A DNA stretch of 40,428 nucleotides from Pseudomonas sp. PB101 (GCF_009764265.1 NZ_RWIR01000008.1:1-40428); one strand, 5' to 3'. Positions 16,313 through 25,234 are shown, counted from the first letter of the stretch. The notes: generated by a model not told the origin, from the letters alone. Numbers and translations are program-made.

Positions 16313-18709
16313 ATGAAGACAACCATCGAATTGCCTCTCCTGCCATTGCGTGATGTCGTGGTTTATCCGCACATGGTTATCCCGCTGTTCGTGGGGCGCG
16401 AGAAATCCATCGAAGCCCTCGAGGCTGCGATGACGGGTGACAAGCAGATTCTTCTGCTGGCCCAGAGAAACCCGGCTGACGACGATCCCGGCGAAGATGC
16501 CCTGTATCGCGTTGGTACGATTGCCACCGTTCTGCAGCTGCTGAAGCTGCCTGACGGCACCGTCAAGGTTCTGGTCGAGGGCGAGCAGCGCGGCGCCGTC
16601 GAGCGCTTCATTGAAGTGGACGGCCACTGCCGTGCCGAAGTCTCCCTGATCGACGAAGTGGACGCACCAGAGCGCGAGTCGGAAGTGTTCGTGCGCAGCC
16701 TACTGTCCCAGTTCGAGCAATATGTGCAGTTGGGCAAGAAAGTCCCGGCTGAAGTCCTGTCGTCGCTCAACAGCATCGACGAGCCAGGCCGCTTGGTGGA
16801 TACCATGGCCGCGCACATGGCGCTGAAGATCGAGCAGAAGCAGGAAATCCTCGAAATCATCGATTTGTCGGCCCGGGTCGAGCACGTTCTGGCGTTGCTG
16901 GATGCCGAGATCGATCTGCTGCAAGTCGAAAAACGCATTCGCGGTCGCGTCAAAAAGCAAATGGAGCGCAGTCAGCGCGAGTACTACCTGAACGAGCAGA
17001 TGAAGGCCATTCAGAAAGAGCTCGGCGACAGCGACGAGGGTCACAACGAAGTCGAAGAGCTGAAAAAGCGTATCGATGCCGCCGGCCTGCCGAAAGACGC
17101 GCTGGCCAAGGCCACGGCCGAGCTGAACAAGCTCAAGCAAATGTCGCCGATGTCTGCCGAAGCGACCGTGGTGCGTTCGTACATCGACTGGCTGGTTCAG
17201 GTGCCGTGGAAGGCCCAGAGCAAGGTGCGCCTGGATCTGGCGCGTGCCGAAGACATTCTTGATGCCGATCACTACGGCCTCGAAGAGGTCAAGGAACGCA
17301 TCCTTGAATACCTCGCCGTGCAAAAACGCGTGAAGAAGATTCGTGGTCCGGTGTTGTGCCTGGTCGGTCCTCCAGGGGTGGGCAAGACCTCCCTGGCGGA
17401 GTCGATCGCGCACGCCACCAACCGCAAATTCGTGCGCATGGCCCTCGGCGGCGTGCGTGATGAAGCGGAAATTCGTGGTCATCGCCGTACTTACATCGGT
17501 TCGATGCCAGGAAGATTGATTCAAAAGATGACAAAAGTGGGTGTCCGCAACCCGCTGTTCCTGCTCGATGAAATCGACAAAATGGGCAGCGACATGCGTG
17601 GCGATCCGGCATCGGCGTTGCTGGAAGTGCTCGATCCGGAGCAGAACCACAACTTCAACGATCACTATCTGGAAGTCGATTACGACCTGTCCGATGTGAT
17701 GTTCCTGTGCACCTCGAACTCGATGAACATCCCGCCGGCATTGCTGGACCGGATGGAAGTGATTCGCCTGCCGGGCTACACCGAAGACGAAAAGATCAAC
17801 ATCGCCGTCAAGTACCTTTCGCCGAAGCAGATCACTGCCAACGGTTTGAAGAAAGGCGAGCTGGAATTCGACGCCGAAGCGATCCGCGATATCATCCGTT
17901 ACTACACCCGCGAAGCCGGTGTGCGTGGGCTGGAACGCCAGATTGCCAAGGTTTGCCGCAAGGCGGTTAAAGAGCATGCGCTGGAAAAACGCTTCTCGGT
18001 GAAGGTCACTGTCGACGATCTGGAACATTACCTCGGCGTGCGTAAATTCCGTTACGGCCTGGCCGAGCAGCAGGATCAGATCGGTCAGGTGACCGGGCTG
18101 GCGTGGACTCAGGTGGGCGGCGAACTGCTGACCATCGAAGCCGCTGTGGTGCCGGGCAAGGGCCAGTTGATCAAGACCGGTTCCCTGGGTGATGTGATGG
18201 TCGAGTCGATCACCGCAGCCTTGACCGTCGTTCGTAGCCGGGCGAAGAGCCTGGGGATTCCCCTGGACTTCCATGAGAAGCGCGACACGCATATCCATAT
18301 GCCAGAAGGGGCGACCCCGAAAGACGGCCCCAGCGCGGGTGTAGGCATGTGCACGGCCCTTGTTTCGGCCTTGACCGGCATTCCGGTGCGCGCGGATGTT
18401 GCCATGACCGGCGAAATCACTTTGCGTGGCCAGGTGCTGGCGATTGGCGGTTTGAAAGAAAAACTGCTGGCTGCCCACCGTGGCGGAATCAAGACGGTGA
18501 TCATTCCTGAAGAGAATGTGCGCGATCTCAAAGAGATTCCGGACAATATCAAGCAGGATCTACAGATTAAACCGGTTAAATGGATTGACGAGGTCCTGCA
18601 AATTGCGTTGCAATACGCGCCGGAGCCCTTGCCGGACGTGGCTCCGGAGATAGTCGCGAAGGATGAGAAACGCGACGCGGATTCTAAGGAAAGAATTAGC
18701 ACGCATTAG
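16313..18709 (+). CDS. lon: ATP-dependent protease Lon
   Basis: A 798-residue cytosolic AAA+ protease that degrades misfolded and regulatory proteins. The N-terminal substrate-binding LON domain covers about 5-200 ([20 protein letters not shown]), then a coiled coil. Walker A GPPGVGKT is at 352-359, Walker [12 protein letters not shown] shortly after. The C-terminal S16 protease domain has the catalytic dyad Ser674 ([10 protein letters not shown]) and Lys717 ([14 protein letters not shown]). ATG at 16313 follows AGAGGCGAAATC; the frame is open upstream to 16202 but that segment is not Lon-like and overlaps the heat-shock promoter. Length equals other Pseudomonas Lon proteins. Confidence 0.97.
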   Translation: MKTTIELPLLPLRDVVVYPHMVIPLFVGREKSIEALEAAMTGDKQILLLAQRNPADDDPGEDALYRVGTIATVLQLLKLPDGTVKVLVEGEQRGAVERFIEVDGHCRAEVSLIDEVDAPERESEVFVRSLLSQFEQYVQLGKKVPAEVLSSLNSIDEPGRLVDTMAAHMALKIEQKQEILEIIDLSARVEHVLALLDAEIDLLQVEKRIRGRVKKQMERSQREYYLNEQMKAIQKELGDSDEGHNEVEELKKRIDAAGLPKDALAKATAELNKLKQMSPMSAEATVVRSYIDWLVQVPWKAQSKVRLDLARAEDILDADHYGLEEVKERILEYLAVQKRVKKIRGPVLCLVGPPGVGKTSLAESIAHATNRKFVRMALGGVRDEAEIRGHRRTYIGSMPGRLIQKMTKVGVRNPLFLLDEIDKMGSDMRGDPASALLEVLDPEQNHNFNDHYLEVDYDLSDVMFLCTSNSMNIPPALLDRMEVIRLPGYTEDEKINIAVKYLSPKQITANGLKKGELEFDAEAIRDIIRYYTREAGVRGLERQIAKVCRKAVKEHALEKRFSVKVTVDDLEHYLGVRKFRYGLAEQQDQIGQVTGLAWTQVGGELLTIEAAVVPGKGQLIKTGSLGDVMVESITAALTVVRSRAKSLGIPLDFHEKRDTHIHMPEGATPKDGPSAGVGMCTALVSALTGIPVRADVAMTGEITLRGQVLAIGGLKEKLLAAHRGGIKTVIIPEENVRDLKEIPDNIKQDLQIKPVKWIDEVLQIALQYAPEPLPDVAPEIVAKDEKRDADSKERISTH

Positions 18710-18733
18710 TACGTATTTGCCTGGGGGGCTTCC

Positions 18734-18763
18734 TTGACAGTTTTTTAGAGCCCTTGTTATAAA
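18734..18763 (+). promoter_or_regulatory. Strong sigma70 promoter of hupB
   Basis: A perfect -35 TTGACA (18734-18739) and -10 TTATAA/TATAAA (18757-18763) with spacing of 17-18 nt lie 95 nt upstream of the HU start. The second half of the leader contains AT-rich sequence with TAGAAT (about 18823) that may be an additional -10. Confidence 0.75.
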
Positions 18764-18858
18764 GCGGCTCTTAAGTGTCTGTAGGCCATTCAGCACTCGT
18801 TTTTGCTTTAACCAAAAAAACTTAGAATCATACTCAAATAGATATAAGGGGACTTAGA

Positions 18859-19131
18859 GTGAACAAGTCGGAACTGATTGATGCTATCGCTGCATCCGCT
18901 GATATCCCGAAAGCTGCTGCTGGCCGTGCGCTGGACGCTGTAATCGAATCCGTCACTGGCGCTCTCAAGGCTGGCGACTCTGTTGTTCTGGTTGGTTTCG
19001 GTACTTTCTCCGTCACCGATCGTCCAGCTCGCATTGGTCGTAACCCACAGACCGGTAAGACGCTGGAAATCGCAGCAGCCAAAAAACCAGGTTTCAAAGC
19101 CGGTAAAGCACTGAAAGAAGCTGTCAACTAA
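18859..19131 (+). CDS. hupB: DNA-binding protein HU-beta
   Basis: A 90-residue nucleoid protein that bends and compacts DNA as a dimer. It has the HU hallmark [20 protein letters not shown] with the intercalating Pro63 at the tip of the beta arm ([10 protein letters not shown]). The start is GTG at 18859, preceded by AAGGGGA; no ATG is available in frame near it. Codon use is that of a highly expressed gene. lon-hupB-ppiD is the conserved gammaproteobacterial order. Confidence 0.97.
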   Translation: MNKSELIDAIAASADIPKAAAGRALDAVIESVTGALKAGDSVVLVGFGTFSVTDRPARIGRNPQTGKTLEIAAAKKPGFKAGKALKEAVN

Positions 19132-19184
19132 GTTCGATTCAGGTTTTTACCCATCCGGGTCGGGGTCATGCCTGACTTGGCAGC

Positions 19185-19262
19185 GGAGCGGCAGTCCTGA
19201 CTGCAGGTCGCCGGTTCAAGACACCGAGGGTCGCCAGTTCGAGCCCTCGATCCGCTCCGCCA
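19185..19262 (+). other. Degenerate tRNA-like sequence (possible tRNA relic)
   Basis: 78 nt with a fully paired 7-bp acceptor-like stem, GGAGCGG (19185-19191) and CCGCTCC (19252-19258), followed by G and encoded CCA (19259-19262), as in a mature tRNA end. Inside are two T-arm-like copies, GTCGCCGGTTCAAGAC (19207-19222) and GTCGCCAGTTCGAGCC (19230-19245). No anticodon arm can be drawn and the second T-arm is 2 nt out of register with the acceptor. The acceptor resembles tRNA-Asp (GGAGCGG). A Rho-independent terminator follows at once. I read it as a decayed or rearranged tRNA gene; a non-tRNA structured RNA is the alternative. Confidence 0.45.
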
Positions 19263-19268
19263 GTTACG

Positions 19269-19298
19269 AGAAGGCGCATCCTCGGATGCGCCTTTCTT
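19269..19298 (+). terminator. Rho-independent terminator after hupB / tRNA-like element
   Basis: AGAAGGCGCATCC-TC-GGATGCGCCTTTCT: a long perfect stem (19269-19281 and 19284-19296) with T-rich 3' side. It ends the hupB transcript, or that of the tRNA-like element. Confidence 0.88.
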
Positions 19299-19364
19299 CT
19301 ATCCGGATTCTACCCACGCTCCACGGTTGCCTAATTTTGAAGTTCAACCGTTTCTGGGGGACGC

Positions 19365-21236
19365 ATGCTGCAGAATATCAGGGACAATTCACAAGGCTGG
19401 ATTGCCAAGACTATTATCGGGGTCATCGTTGCACTGATGGCCTTGACCGGTTTCGACGCCATTTTTCAGGCCACGACGCACAAGAATGACGCGGCGAAGG
19501 TCAATGGTGAAGAAATCAGCCAGAACGAGCTGAGCCAGGCGGTCGATATGCAACGCCGCCAGCTCATGCAACAGCTGGGCAAGGATTTCGATGCTTCCTT
19601 GCTGGACGAGAAAATGTTGCGCGAATCGGCTCTCAAGGGCCTGATCGATCGCAAGCTGCTGCTGCAAGGCGCAGAGCAATCGAAATTCGCTTTTTCCGAA
19701 GCGGCACTTGATCAGGTCATCCTGCAAACACCAGAGTTTCAGGTTGACGGCAAGTTCAGCCCCGAGCGTTTCGACCAGGTGATTCGCCAACTCGGCTATA
19801 GCCGCATGCAATTCCGCCAGATGCTGGCCCAGGAAATGCTGATCGGTCAGCTGCGCGCCGGCCTGGCGGGCAGCGGTTTCGTGACCGATGCGCAAGTGCT
19901 GGCATTTGCCCGTCTGGAAAAACAGACCCGCGATTTCGCCTCGCTGAACATCAAGGCTGACCCGGCGGCTGTGAAGCTGACCGACGAAGAGGTCAAAGCC
20001 TATTACGACGAACACGCCAAGGAGTTCATGACCCCGGACCAGGTGGTCATCGATTACCTCGAGCTGAAGAAGGCTTCCTTCTTCGATCAGGTCAGCGTCA
20101 ACGACGAAGACCTGCAAGCGGCCTATCAGAAAGAAATCGCGAACCTGTCCGAGCAACGCCGGGCTGCGCACATTCTGATTGAAGTGAACGACAAGACCAC
20201 CGAGGCGCAAGCCAAGGCGAAGATCGACGAGATCCAGGCCCGTCTGGCCAAGGGTGAGCAGTTCGAGGCGCTGGCCAAGGAATTCTCCCAGGATCCGGGT
20301 TCGGCGAACAACGGCGGCGACCTCGGTTATGCCGGTCCTGGCGTCTACGACCCGGCGTTCGAAAAAGCCCTGTATGCGTTGACCAAGGATCAGGTATCCG
20401 CACCGGTTCGCACTGATTTCGGTTTCCACCTGATCAAGCTGTTGGGTGTGGAAGCACCTGAAGTGCCAACCTTCGCCAGCCTGAAAGACAAGCTGACCCG
20501 TGCTCTGAAAACCCAGCAGGTCGAGCAGCGTTTCGTCGAGGCGAGCAAGCAACTGGAAGACGCGTCGTTCGAAGCGTCCGATCTGGCTCAGCCGGCGCAG
20601 GACCTGAAACTGACCGTGCAGACGTCCAAGCCGTTCGGCCGTGAAGGTGGCGAGGGTATTGCAGCCAATCGTGCCGTGATCACTGCCGCGTTCAGCCCTG
20701 AAGTGCTGGATGAGGGTGCCAACAGCACCGCCATCGAGCTCGATCCGGAAACCGTGGTCGTGTTGCGTGCCAAGGAGCACCTGAAGCCTTCGCAACTGCC
20801 GCTGGAAAGCGTTGATGGCCCGATCCGTGCGCAACTGGCCAAGGAACACGCCAGCGCCGAAGCCAAGACCAAGGCTGAAGCCCTGATCGCTGGCCTGCGC
20901 GATGGCAAGACCCCGCTGGATCAGGCGGTCGACGGTCAGGCCTGGAAAGTCACCGAAGCGGCGACCCGCGCTCAGGAAGGGGTTGACCCAGCCGTGCTGC
21001 AAGCGCTGTTCCGCATGGCCAAGCCTGCGGCCAAGGACAAGCCGACCTTCACCAGCGTCACGCTGGCGGATGGCAGCCTGATGATCGTGCGTCTCAATGG
21101 CGTGAACGAAGCTGCGGCACCGACTGACGAAGAGAAAGCGCAGTATCGTCGCTACCTCGCTTCGCGCATCGGCCAGCAAGACTTTGCGGCGTATCGCAAA
21201 CAGCTGGAAAGCCAGGCGGACATCAAGAAGTTCTGA
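19365..21236 (+). CDS. ppiD: Periplasmic folding chaperone PpiD (SurA_N + parvulin domain)
   Basis: A 623-residue inner-membrane-anchored periplasmic chaperone that assists outer-membrane and secreted proteins leaving the Sec translocon. A single N-terminal transmembrane helix lies at about 12-35 (WIAKTIIGVIVALMALTG), then a SurA_N-like chaperone domain, a parvulin domain at about 265-365 (QRRAAHILIEVND, GGDLGYAGPG, FGFHLIKL) and a long C-terminal region. GGGGGA ribosome binding site lies just before ATG 19365. PpiD parvulin domains are often catalytically weak; activity cannot be judged here. Confidence 0.95.
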   Translation: MLQNIRDNSQGWIAKTIIGVIVALMALTGFDAIFQATTHKNDAAKVNGEEISQNELSQAVDMQRRQLMQQLGKDFDASLLDEKMLRESALKGLIDRKLLLQGAEQSKFAFSEAALDQVILQTPEFQVDGKFSPERFDQVIRQLGYSRMQFRQMLAQEMLIGQLRAGLAGSGFVTDAQVLAFARLEKQTRDFASLNIKADPAAVKLTDEEVKAYYDEHAKEFMTPDQVVIDYLELKKASFFDQVSVNDEDLQAAYQKEIANLSEQRRAAHILIEVNDKTTEAQAKAKIDEIQARLAKGEQFEALAKEFSQDPGSANNGGDLGYAGPGVYDPAFEKALYALTKDQVSAPVRTDFGFHLIKLLGVEAPEVPTFASLKDKLTRALKTQQVEQRFVEASKQLEDASFEASDLAQPAQDLKLTVQTSKPFGREGGEGIAANRAVITAAFSPEVLDEGANSTAIELDPETVVVLRAKEHLKPSQLPLESVDGPIRAQLAKEHASAEAKTKAEALIAGLRDGKTPLDQAVDGQAWKVTEAATRAQEGVDPAVLQALFRMAKPAAKDKPTFTSVTLADGSLMIVRLNGVNEAAAPTDEEKAQYRRYLASRIGQQDFAAYRKQLESQADIKKF

Positions 21237-21264
21237 TGCCTGACCAGGTTTGACGCTGCACAGG

Positions 21265-21298
21265 AGACCCCGGCCGAAACGCCGGGGTCTTTTTGTTT
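21265..21298 (+). terminator. Rho-independent terminator after ppiD
   Basis: AGACCCCGGC / GCCGGGGTCT (21265-21274 and 21281-21290) has a 6-nt loop, followed by TTTTGTTT. Confidence 0.92.
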
Positions 21299-21372
21299 GG
21301 CCGTACGTCATTTGCCGCGGTGACTTTTGCGCAAAACCGGGGTCAATCAGCCTGTAACCGTTTTAAGACACA

Positions 21373-21396
21373 ATCGATGCTCCGCTAAGCATCGAT
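21373..21396. promoter_or_regulatory. Inverted repeat upstream of the DUF2242 gene
   Basis: ATCGATGC (21373-21380) and GCATCGAT (21389-21396) are perfect inverted 8-mers 8 nt apart, 44 nt before the start codon. It could be an operator or a leader hairpin; nothing further identifies it. Confidence 0.4.
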
Positions 21397-21439
21397 CTGT
21401 TGCACAATATGCCCCGAACCGTTTTCCTCAGGATGTTCA

Positions 21440-22291
21440 ATGTTTAAATCACTTCCCATGCGGGTTGTCGGGATGGCAGCCGTGCTCGCCATCGCGGCTG
21501 GTTGTTCATCGAACAAAAGCGCCATCTACGAGCATGAGAACTTCGACGATTCCGGCACCTTCTCGCGCAACTATCCGGTCACCGATGCCCAGAGTTGTGA
21601 AGCCGTCCGTCGCGCCCTGCTCAGCCAGGGCTACATCATCACCAGCAACGATTCGAAGCTGGTCAGCGGTCACAAGAGCTTCCAGCAAACCGGGGAAAAC
21701 CACATGGAGATCAGCTTCAGTGTGGTCTGTGCCGATGACGGCAGCGAAGGGCATCACGCAACCGTGTTTGCCAACGCCCTGCAGGATCGTTATGCGCTGA
21801 AGAAAACCAACAACTCCGCCAGTCTCGGTGTGGGTGTGCTGGGCTCGGTGTCGATGCCGATCGGTTCATCGGACGATTCGATGGTCAAGGTCGCCAGCGA
21901 GACTGTATCGTCGGCCAAGTTCTACGAGCGTTTCTTCGCACTGGTCGAGCTGTTCCTGCCGCCGGAAGCGAAAAAGGCCGCGCACATCACCGAAAAACCG
22001 AAAACCGACCTGGGCATGCCTGAAGTCAAGGCGGCACCGGCACCGCTCGCGCCTGCCCCCGTAGCGGCACCCACCTCGGAGCCTGCTGCCGCTGTGGTTG
22101 CGCCTGCACCTGTTGAAGTAGCACCTGCGGCCTCCGAACCGCTTGCCCCACCGCCCGAAGCGGCGCCGATCACTCCGGCCGAGAGTGCAGAGCCTGCACA
22201 GTCCTCGGAGATCATCACGCCACCGTCGAACCCGAGTGACTTGCCGCCGCCGAGCGAACCCATTCCGGCGATGCCTGTCTCCGGCCAGTGA
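21440..22291 (+). CDS. DUF2242 family lipoprotein with Pro/Ala-rich tail
   Basis: A 283-residue predicted lipoprotein. The signal peptide ends in lipobox IAAGC, with Cys22. The conserved DUF2242 part (about 30-190) includes YEHENFDDSGTFSRNYP, then SCEAVRRALLSQGYIITSND and FSVVCADDGSEGHHATVFAN. The rest (about 200-283) is a low-complexity Pro/Ala/Glu tail, probably disordered and able to span peptidoglycan. ATG follows AGGA. Localisation to the outer membrane is inferred from Ser at +2. Function unknown. It is a single gene after ppiD's terminator; a hairpin AGGATCGG/CCGATCCT at about 22304-22325 lies downstream. Confidence 0.85.
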   Translation: MFKSLPMRVVGMAAVLAIAAGCSSNKSAIYEHENFDDSGTFSRNYPVTDAQSCEAVRRALLSQGYIITSNDSKLVSGHKSFQQTGENHMEISFSVVCADDGSEGHHATVFANALQDRYALKKTNNSASLGVGVLGSVSMPIGSSDDSMVKVASETVSSAKFYERFFALVELFLPPEAKKAAHITEKPKTDLGMPEVKAAPAPLAPAPVAAPTSEPAAAVVAPAPVEVAPAASEPLAPPPEAAPITPAESAEPAQSSEIITPPSNPSDLPPPSEPIPAMPVSGQ

Positions 22292-22340
22292 AGGCGACAG
22301 CACAGGATCGGATGAGCCGATCCTGCGAGCGCCCCACTGA

Positions 22341-22354
22341 TTGACCTGCATCAG
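22341..22354. promoter_or_regulatory. Anr/FNR-like box
   Basis: TTGACCTGCATCAG matches the Anr/FNR dyad TTGAT-N4-ATCAA at 8 of 10 defined positions. A GATAAA (22396-22401) is a possible -10 downstream. It lies in the 250-nt gap before the tiny acidic gene at 22542. This is a pattern match only and chance occurrence cannot be excluded. Confidence 0.3.
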
Positions 22355-22541
22355 GCAAGTCCGCTGTTCTGCGGTTTCCCGCAAAAAAAACCGATGATAA
22401 ATTCCTGACCAGCTGCTACGTTTTATTCAGTAGCGACGGAGTGTCGTGCCCGCGTCATTTTTCTTTCACACGGGCACTTTATTCTCAGGGGACAGGTCAT
22501 TTATTCAGGCGTTTTTTCAAGACGGGTTGGGGGATTCAAAA

Positions 22542-22628
22542 ATGGACGATTATCAAGAAGAGCTGCTCGAGTATCAGGCGTTCGAACTGGACCCACTGGA
22601 GCCTGCGGAAGACGCCACCGAGCTTTGA
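22542..22628 (+). CDS. Very small acidic protein (28 aa)
   Basis: A 28-residue, strongly acidic peptide rich in Glu, Asp and Leu, without hydrophobic stretch or Cys. A G-rich segment (GGGTTGGGGGA, about 22523-22533) sits 8 nt before the ATG as a possible ribosome binding site. The frame is open upstream to a GTG at 22446, giving a 60-residue alternative. I prefer the short form because the acidic part stands apart in composition from the upstream part. It ends 3 nt before the stop of the convergent AraC-type gene. Function unknown. Confidence 0.5.
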   Translation: MDDYQEELLEYQAFELDPLEPAEDATEL

Positions 22629-22631
22629 GCG

Positions 22632-23672
22632 TCAGGCGGATTGGCGATGGCTGCGGCGAAATTCGCCGGGTGTCTGCCCGTTCCAGCGTTTGAATGCGCG
22701 TTGAAACGCCTCGGCTGAGGCAAAGCCCAGCAGGTAGGCGATCTCTCCGAACGCCAGTTCCGTGTCGCGTATGTACGTCATGGCCAGGTCGCGTCGGGTG
22801 TCGTTGAGAATCGCACGAAATTGCGTGCCTTCTTCGACGAGCCGGCGGCGCAAGGTCCAGGTCGGCAGCTTCAGGCGCGCCGCCACCTCTTGCAGGTCGG
22901 GCTCCCGGCCACCGTTGAGCAAGGGTCCCAGCAGCGCAATGATCCGCTCACGCAGGCTGCGGGTGCGTGTCAGTCGTTCCAGCTCCTGCTCACACAGTTG
23001 CAGCAAATGCCGCCAGGTGCTCGGGCAATGCTCGGCGTTGCGCTGGGCAAGACTGGCCAGGCTCAAGCGCAGTTGATTGCGTTCGCTACCAAACTGAATC
23101 GGACAGTCCCCCAAAACATCATAGGCCGAGCGGTAACCGGGTTCTTCGAATTCGATCTCGATACGTTCGGCGCGCAGCGGGACAGGGCTGACACTGGATA
23201 ACTGCTGCAGCCAGCCGGCGACGATCGAGTCCACCACGAAGCGGTTGTAGGCGTTGTAGGGGCTGATCGAATAGAAACGCAGCCACGCGCCCCGGGCGTC
23301 TTCGTGAAAGCTGGATTGACCGCGATAGTTCGAGCCATACAAGGCTTCGAATCTAATCAGACAGCGCGCGGCCTCTCGGACTGTCGGTGCCTGGGCGGCG
23401 GTGACGCCTGCGAGGCCGATCTGGCTCAGGCGACTGAGCTGACCCATGCGCAAGCCCAGGGCCGGGTTGTCGGTCAGTTGAATGGCGCTGTGACCCAGGC
23501 GCATGTAGCGCGGTATCGACAGTCTGGCACCGGCCTCGCTCAGTCGCGCGGCATCGAGACCGTATTGATCGAGCAGTGGTTGCGGATCGATGCCATGACT
23601 GCGCACGGCATCGGCCAGGCTATGGACAAAACCCACCGACAGATCGCCCAGGCGCATGGGCTGCGGTTTCAT
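22632..23672 (-). CDS. AraC-family transcriptional regulator (arabinose-binding-like N domain)
   Basis: A 346-residue regulator. The N-terminal ~200 residues resemble the Arabinose_bd/OruR-type sensor domain (PRYMRLGHSAIQLTDNPALG, YGSNYRGQSSF). The C-terminal ~100 residues are the double HTH AraC DNA-binding domain: LQEVAARLKLPTWTLRRRL, then FGEIAYLLGFASAEAFQRAF and KRWNGQTPGEFRR. The ATG lies 3 nt after the stop of the nitrilase-fold gene, implying translational coupling. A downstream Met6 start is possible. The ligand is not determinable; regulators of this subclass commonly respond to small amines, fatty acids or aromatic compounds. Confidence 0.88.
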   Translation of the reverse strand: MKPQPMRLGDLSVGFVHSLADAVRSHGIDPQPLLDQYGLDAARLSEAGARLSIPRYMRLGHSAIQLTDNPALGLRMGQLSRLSQIGLAGVTAAQAPTVREAARCLIRFEALYGSNYRGQSSFHEDARGAWLRFYSISPYNAYNRFVVDSIVAGWLQQLSSVSPVPLRAERIEIEFEEPGYRSAYDVLGDCPIQFGSERNQLRLSLASLAQRNAEHCPSTWRHLLQLCEQELERLTRTRSLRERIIALLGPLLNGGREPDLQEVAARLKLPTWTLRRRLVEEGTQFRAILNDTRRDLAMTYIRDTELAFGEIAYLLGFASAEAFQRAFKRWNGQTPGEFRRSHRQSA

Positions 23673-23675
23673 GGC

Positions 23676-24806
23676 TTACAACCAGAGGTTCAGCAAGCGC
23701 GCACCCTGGGCGTTGCCATCGGCGAAGTGCTGGCCGTTGCGACTGAGAAAACTGTGCCCGGCGCTGCCCTGATCCCAGAACTGGCCCCGCAGGAACACAC
23801 TCATGCCTGCAACTGCCTGACTGTCCGGTACCCGGGTCGCGAGGTTCAGGCGCTGCCAGGCCTGGCCTTCGCTGACCTCTCCAGGCTTGAGGGTGACCTG
23901 CGCCGGCTCCGATGAGCTCCTGTAGCCGCGCCACGGCTGCTCCCAGGTGCCTCGGCCGGCGACAAAGGCCGGTACCGCAACCAGCTGGACATTCTGGTCG
24001 TTGAGCTTGAGGTAGTTTTCCGGGTACCAGCTGTCGTGGCCGATCAATACGCCCAGTCTTCCTGCGGGGGTATCAACGACGTTGAGCGACCGCTCGGCGT
24101 TCGCCTTGATCCCGCTCTGTTCGGCGAAGAAGGGGTGCATCTGGCGCTGGGGCTGGCCGATCGGCAGGCCGTCGTTGTTGAAGACCACGCTGCTGTTGTA
24201 GAGCGCGCCGCGACCTGTTTTCAAGGTGCCATCGACGATGCTCGGCTCGGGCAGCACGATGGAGCCCGCGACCAGCGTCACGTGGAATTCCCTGGCCAAT
24301 CCGCCGAACAATGCCTGGTAGTCCCTGGCCATCGCCTTGGCTTTCATGCGCAGGTGCGCATCGTCCAGGCGGTTGCCGCCGTCGGCGCTGATCAGCGCCC
24401 TGGCGAACTTCAGGGGATTGCTCACCGCCAGCCAGTTCATGGCTTCCTTGAGAGAGCTGGCCTGATACAGCTCATCCTTCTCGCCGCTGACCATCAACCA
24501 GGTACCGACGTGTTCCGGCAATACCACGACGGTCTTGCCGTTCAACAAGCCCTGGTCCCGGGCCGCTTGCAAATAGGCCGCGAGCTTGCGGTGCAAACGC
24601 TCGGGGCTTTGATAATCGGTAGGAAACAGTTCGGGCTGAATGCCCAGCAGATTGCCACGGTCCGCAGGCGTGCCCTGGTCGACAGCCAGGTTGATCCGCA
24701 GGTCTGAAAGGTAATGACCCACCGGCCGGTCGGCGGCCCACATCGCGTAGGTCGTGAGGGCGGCGAGCAATGCCATGGAGAATGTCAGGTACAAGAGTTT
24801 GCGCAT
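23676..24806 (-). CDS. Carbon-nitrogen hydrolase (nitrilase-fold) protein lacking catalytic Cys and Lys
   Basis: A 376-residue protein with an N-terminal hydrophobic anchor or signal sequence (about 4-24, LLYLTFSMALLAALTTYAMW) followed by a nitrilase-like fold. The catalytic Glu is present (Glu98 in VVLPEHVGTW). The Lys site, normally K-x-H, is Gln222 in RQMHPFFAE. The Cys site, normally ICxD, is Gly256 in LGVLIGHDSWYPE. Two of three triad residues are thus gone while flanking motifs remain, so amidase/nitrilase chemistry is not expected. It is exported or periplasmic by prediction. It is coupled to the AraC-type gene downstream (3-nt gap). Binding or sensing of a ligand, perhaps for that regulator, is a guess. 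Confidence 0.78.
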   Translation of the reverse strand: MRKLLYLTFSMALLAALTTYAMWAADRPVGHYLSDLRINLAVDQGTPADRGNLLGIQPELFPTDYQSPERLHRKLAAYLQAARDQGLLNGKTVVVLPEHVGTWLMVSGEKDELYQASSLKEAMNWLAVSNPLKFARALISADGGNRLDDAHLRMKAKAMARDYQALFGGLAREFHVTLVAGSIVLPEPSIVDGTLKTGRGALYNSSVVFNNDGLPIGQPQRQMHPFFAEQSGIKANAERSLNVVDTPAGRLGVLIGHDSWYPENYLKLNDQNVQLVAVPAFVAGRGTWEQPWRGYRSSSEPAQVTLKPGEVSEGQAWQRLNLATRVPDSQAVAGMSVFLRGQFWDQGSAGHSFLSRNGQHFADGNAQGARLLNLWL

Positions 24807-25234
24807 GGGGACACAGTTTACAGTCTGGAGACGGGCGTGGCTTTTGATTTGAAAGCGGATCGAGGATAAATGGAATCAAAGGCTGGGTGGGCACTTTTCA
24901 ACGCTGATGTATTTTTTGGCTTTCACTGGCGTGGAGGTCACACGATCTCTTGTAGGAGCCGGCAAGCCGGCTCCTACAGGTATTGCGCGGTCCCTTGTGG
25001 GAGCGAGCTTGCTCGCGATGGTCGTTAACGATAACGCGTGTGAACCGGATAAACGCGGCGCTCTTGAGTCCATCGCCGGCAAGCCGGCTCCTACAGGGTT
25101 TGGAGGTCACACAGTCCCTTGTAGGAGCGAGCCTGCTCGCGATGGACGTCAACGATAACGCGGGTGAACTGGATGGACGCGGCGCTCTTGAGTCCATCGC
25201 CGGCAAGCCGGCTCCTACAGGTCTGTGTGCGTTA
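24807..25234. repeat. Cluster of REP palindromes with a 124-nt tandem duplication
   Basis: No gene is supported in this gap. 24951-24978 is a perfect REP palindrome (13-nt arms, 2-nt centre). Two similar units follow, 24990-25098 and 25114-25222, offset by exactly 124 nt. Each starts with GTCCCTTGT and a GCGAGC-type REP, contains AACGATAACGCG and GCGGCGCTCTTGAGTCCATCGC, given here as separate short words, and ends in a GCCGGC-type REP plus CTCCTACAGG. GGAGGTCACAC recurs near 24933 and 25102, so a partial earlier unit exists. 24807-24950 shows nothing else. The cluster also lies at the 3' end of the type I secretion operon and may limit read-through. Confidence 0.85.

Noticed and set aside
24951..25222. 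A repeat cluster that could be mistaken for a CRISPR array.
   Set aside because: The repeats are palindromic REPs in alternating orientation with homologous, not unique, spacers, and no cas gene is present.
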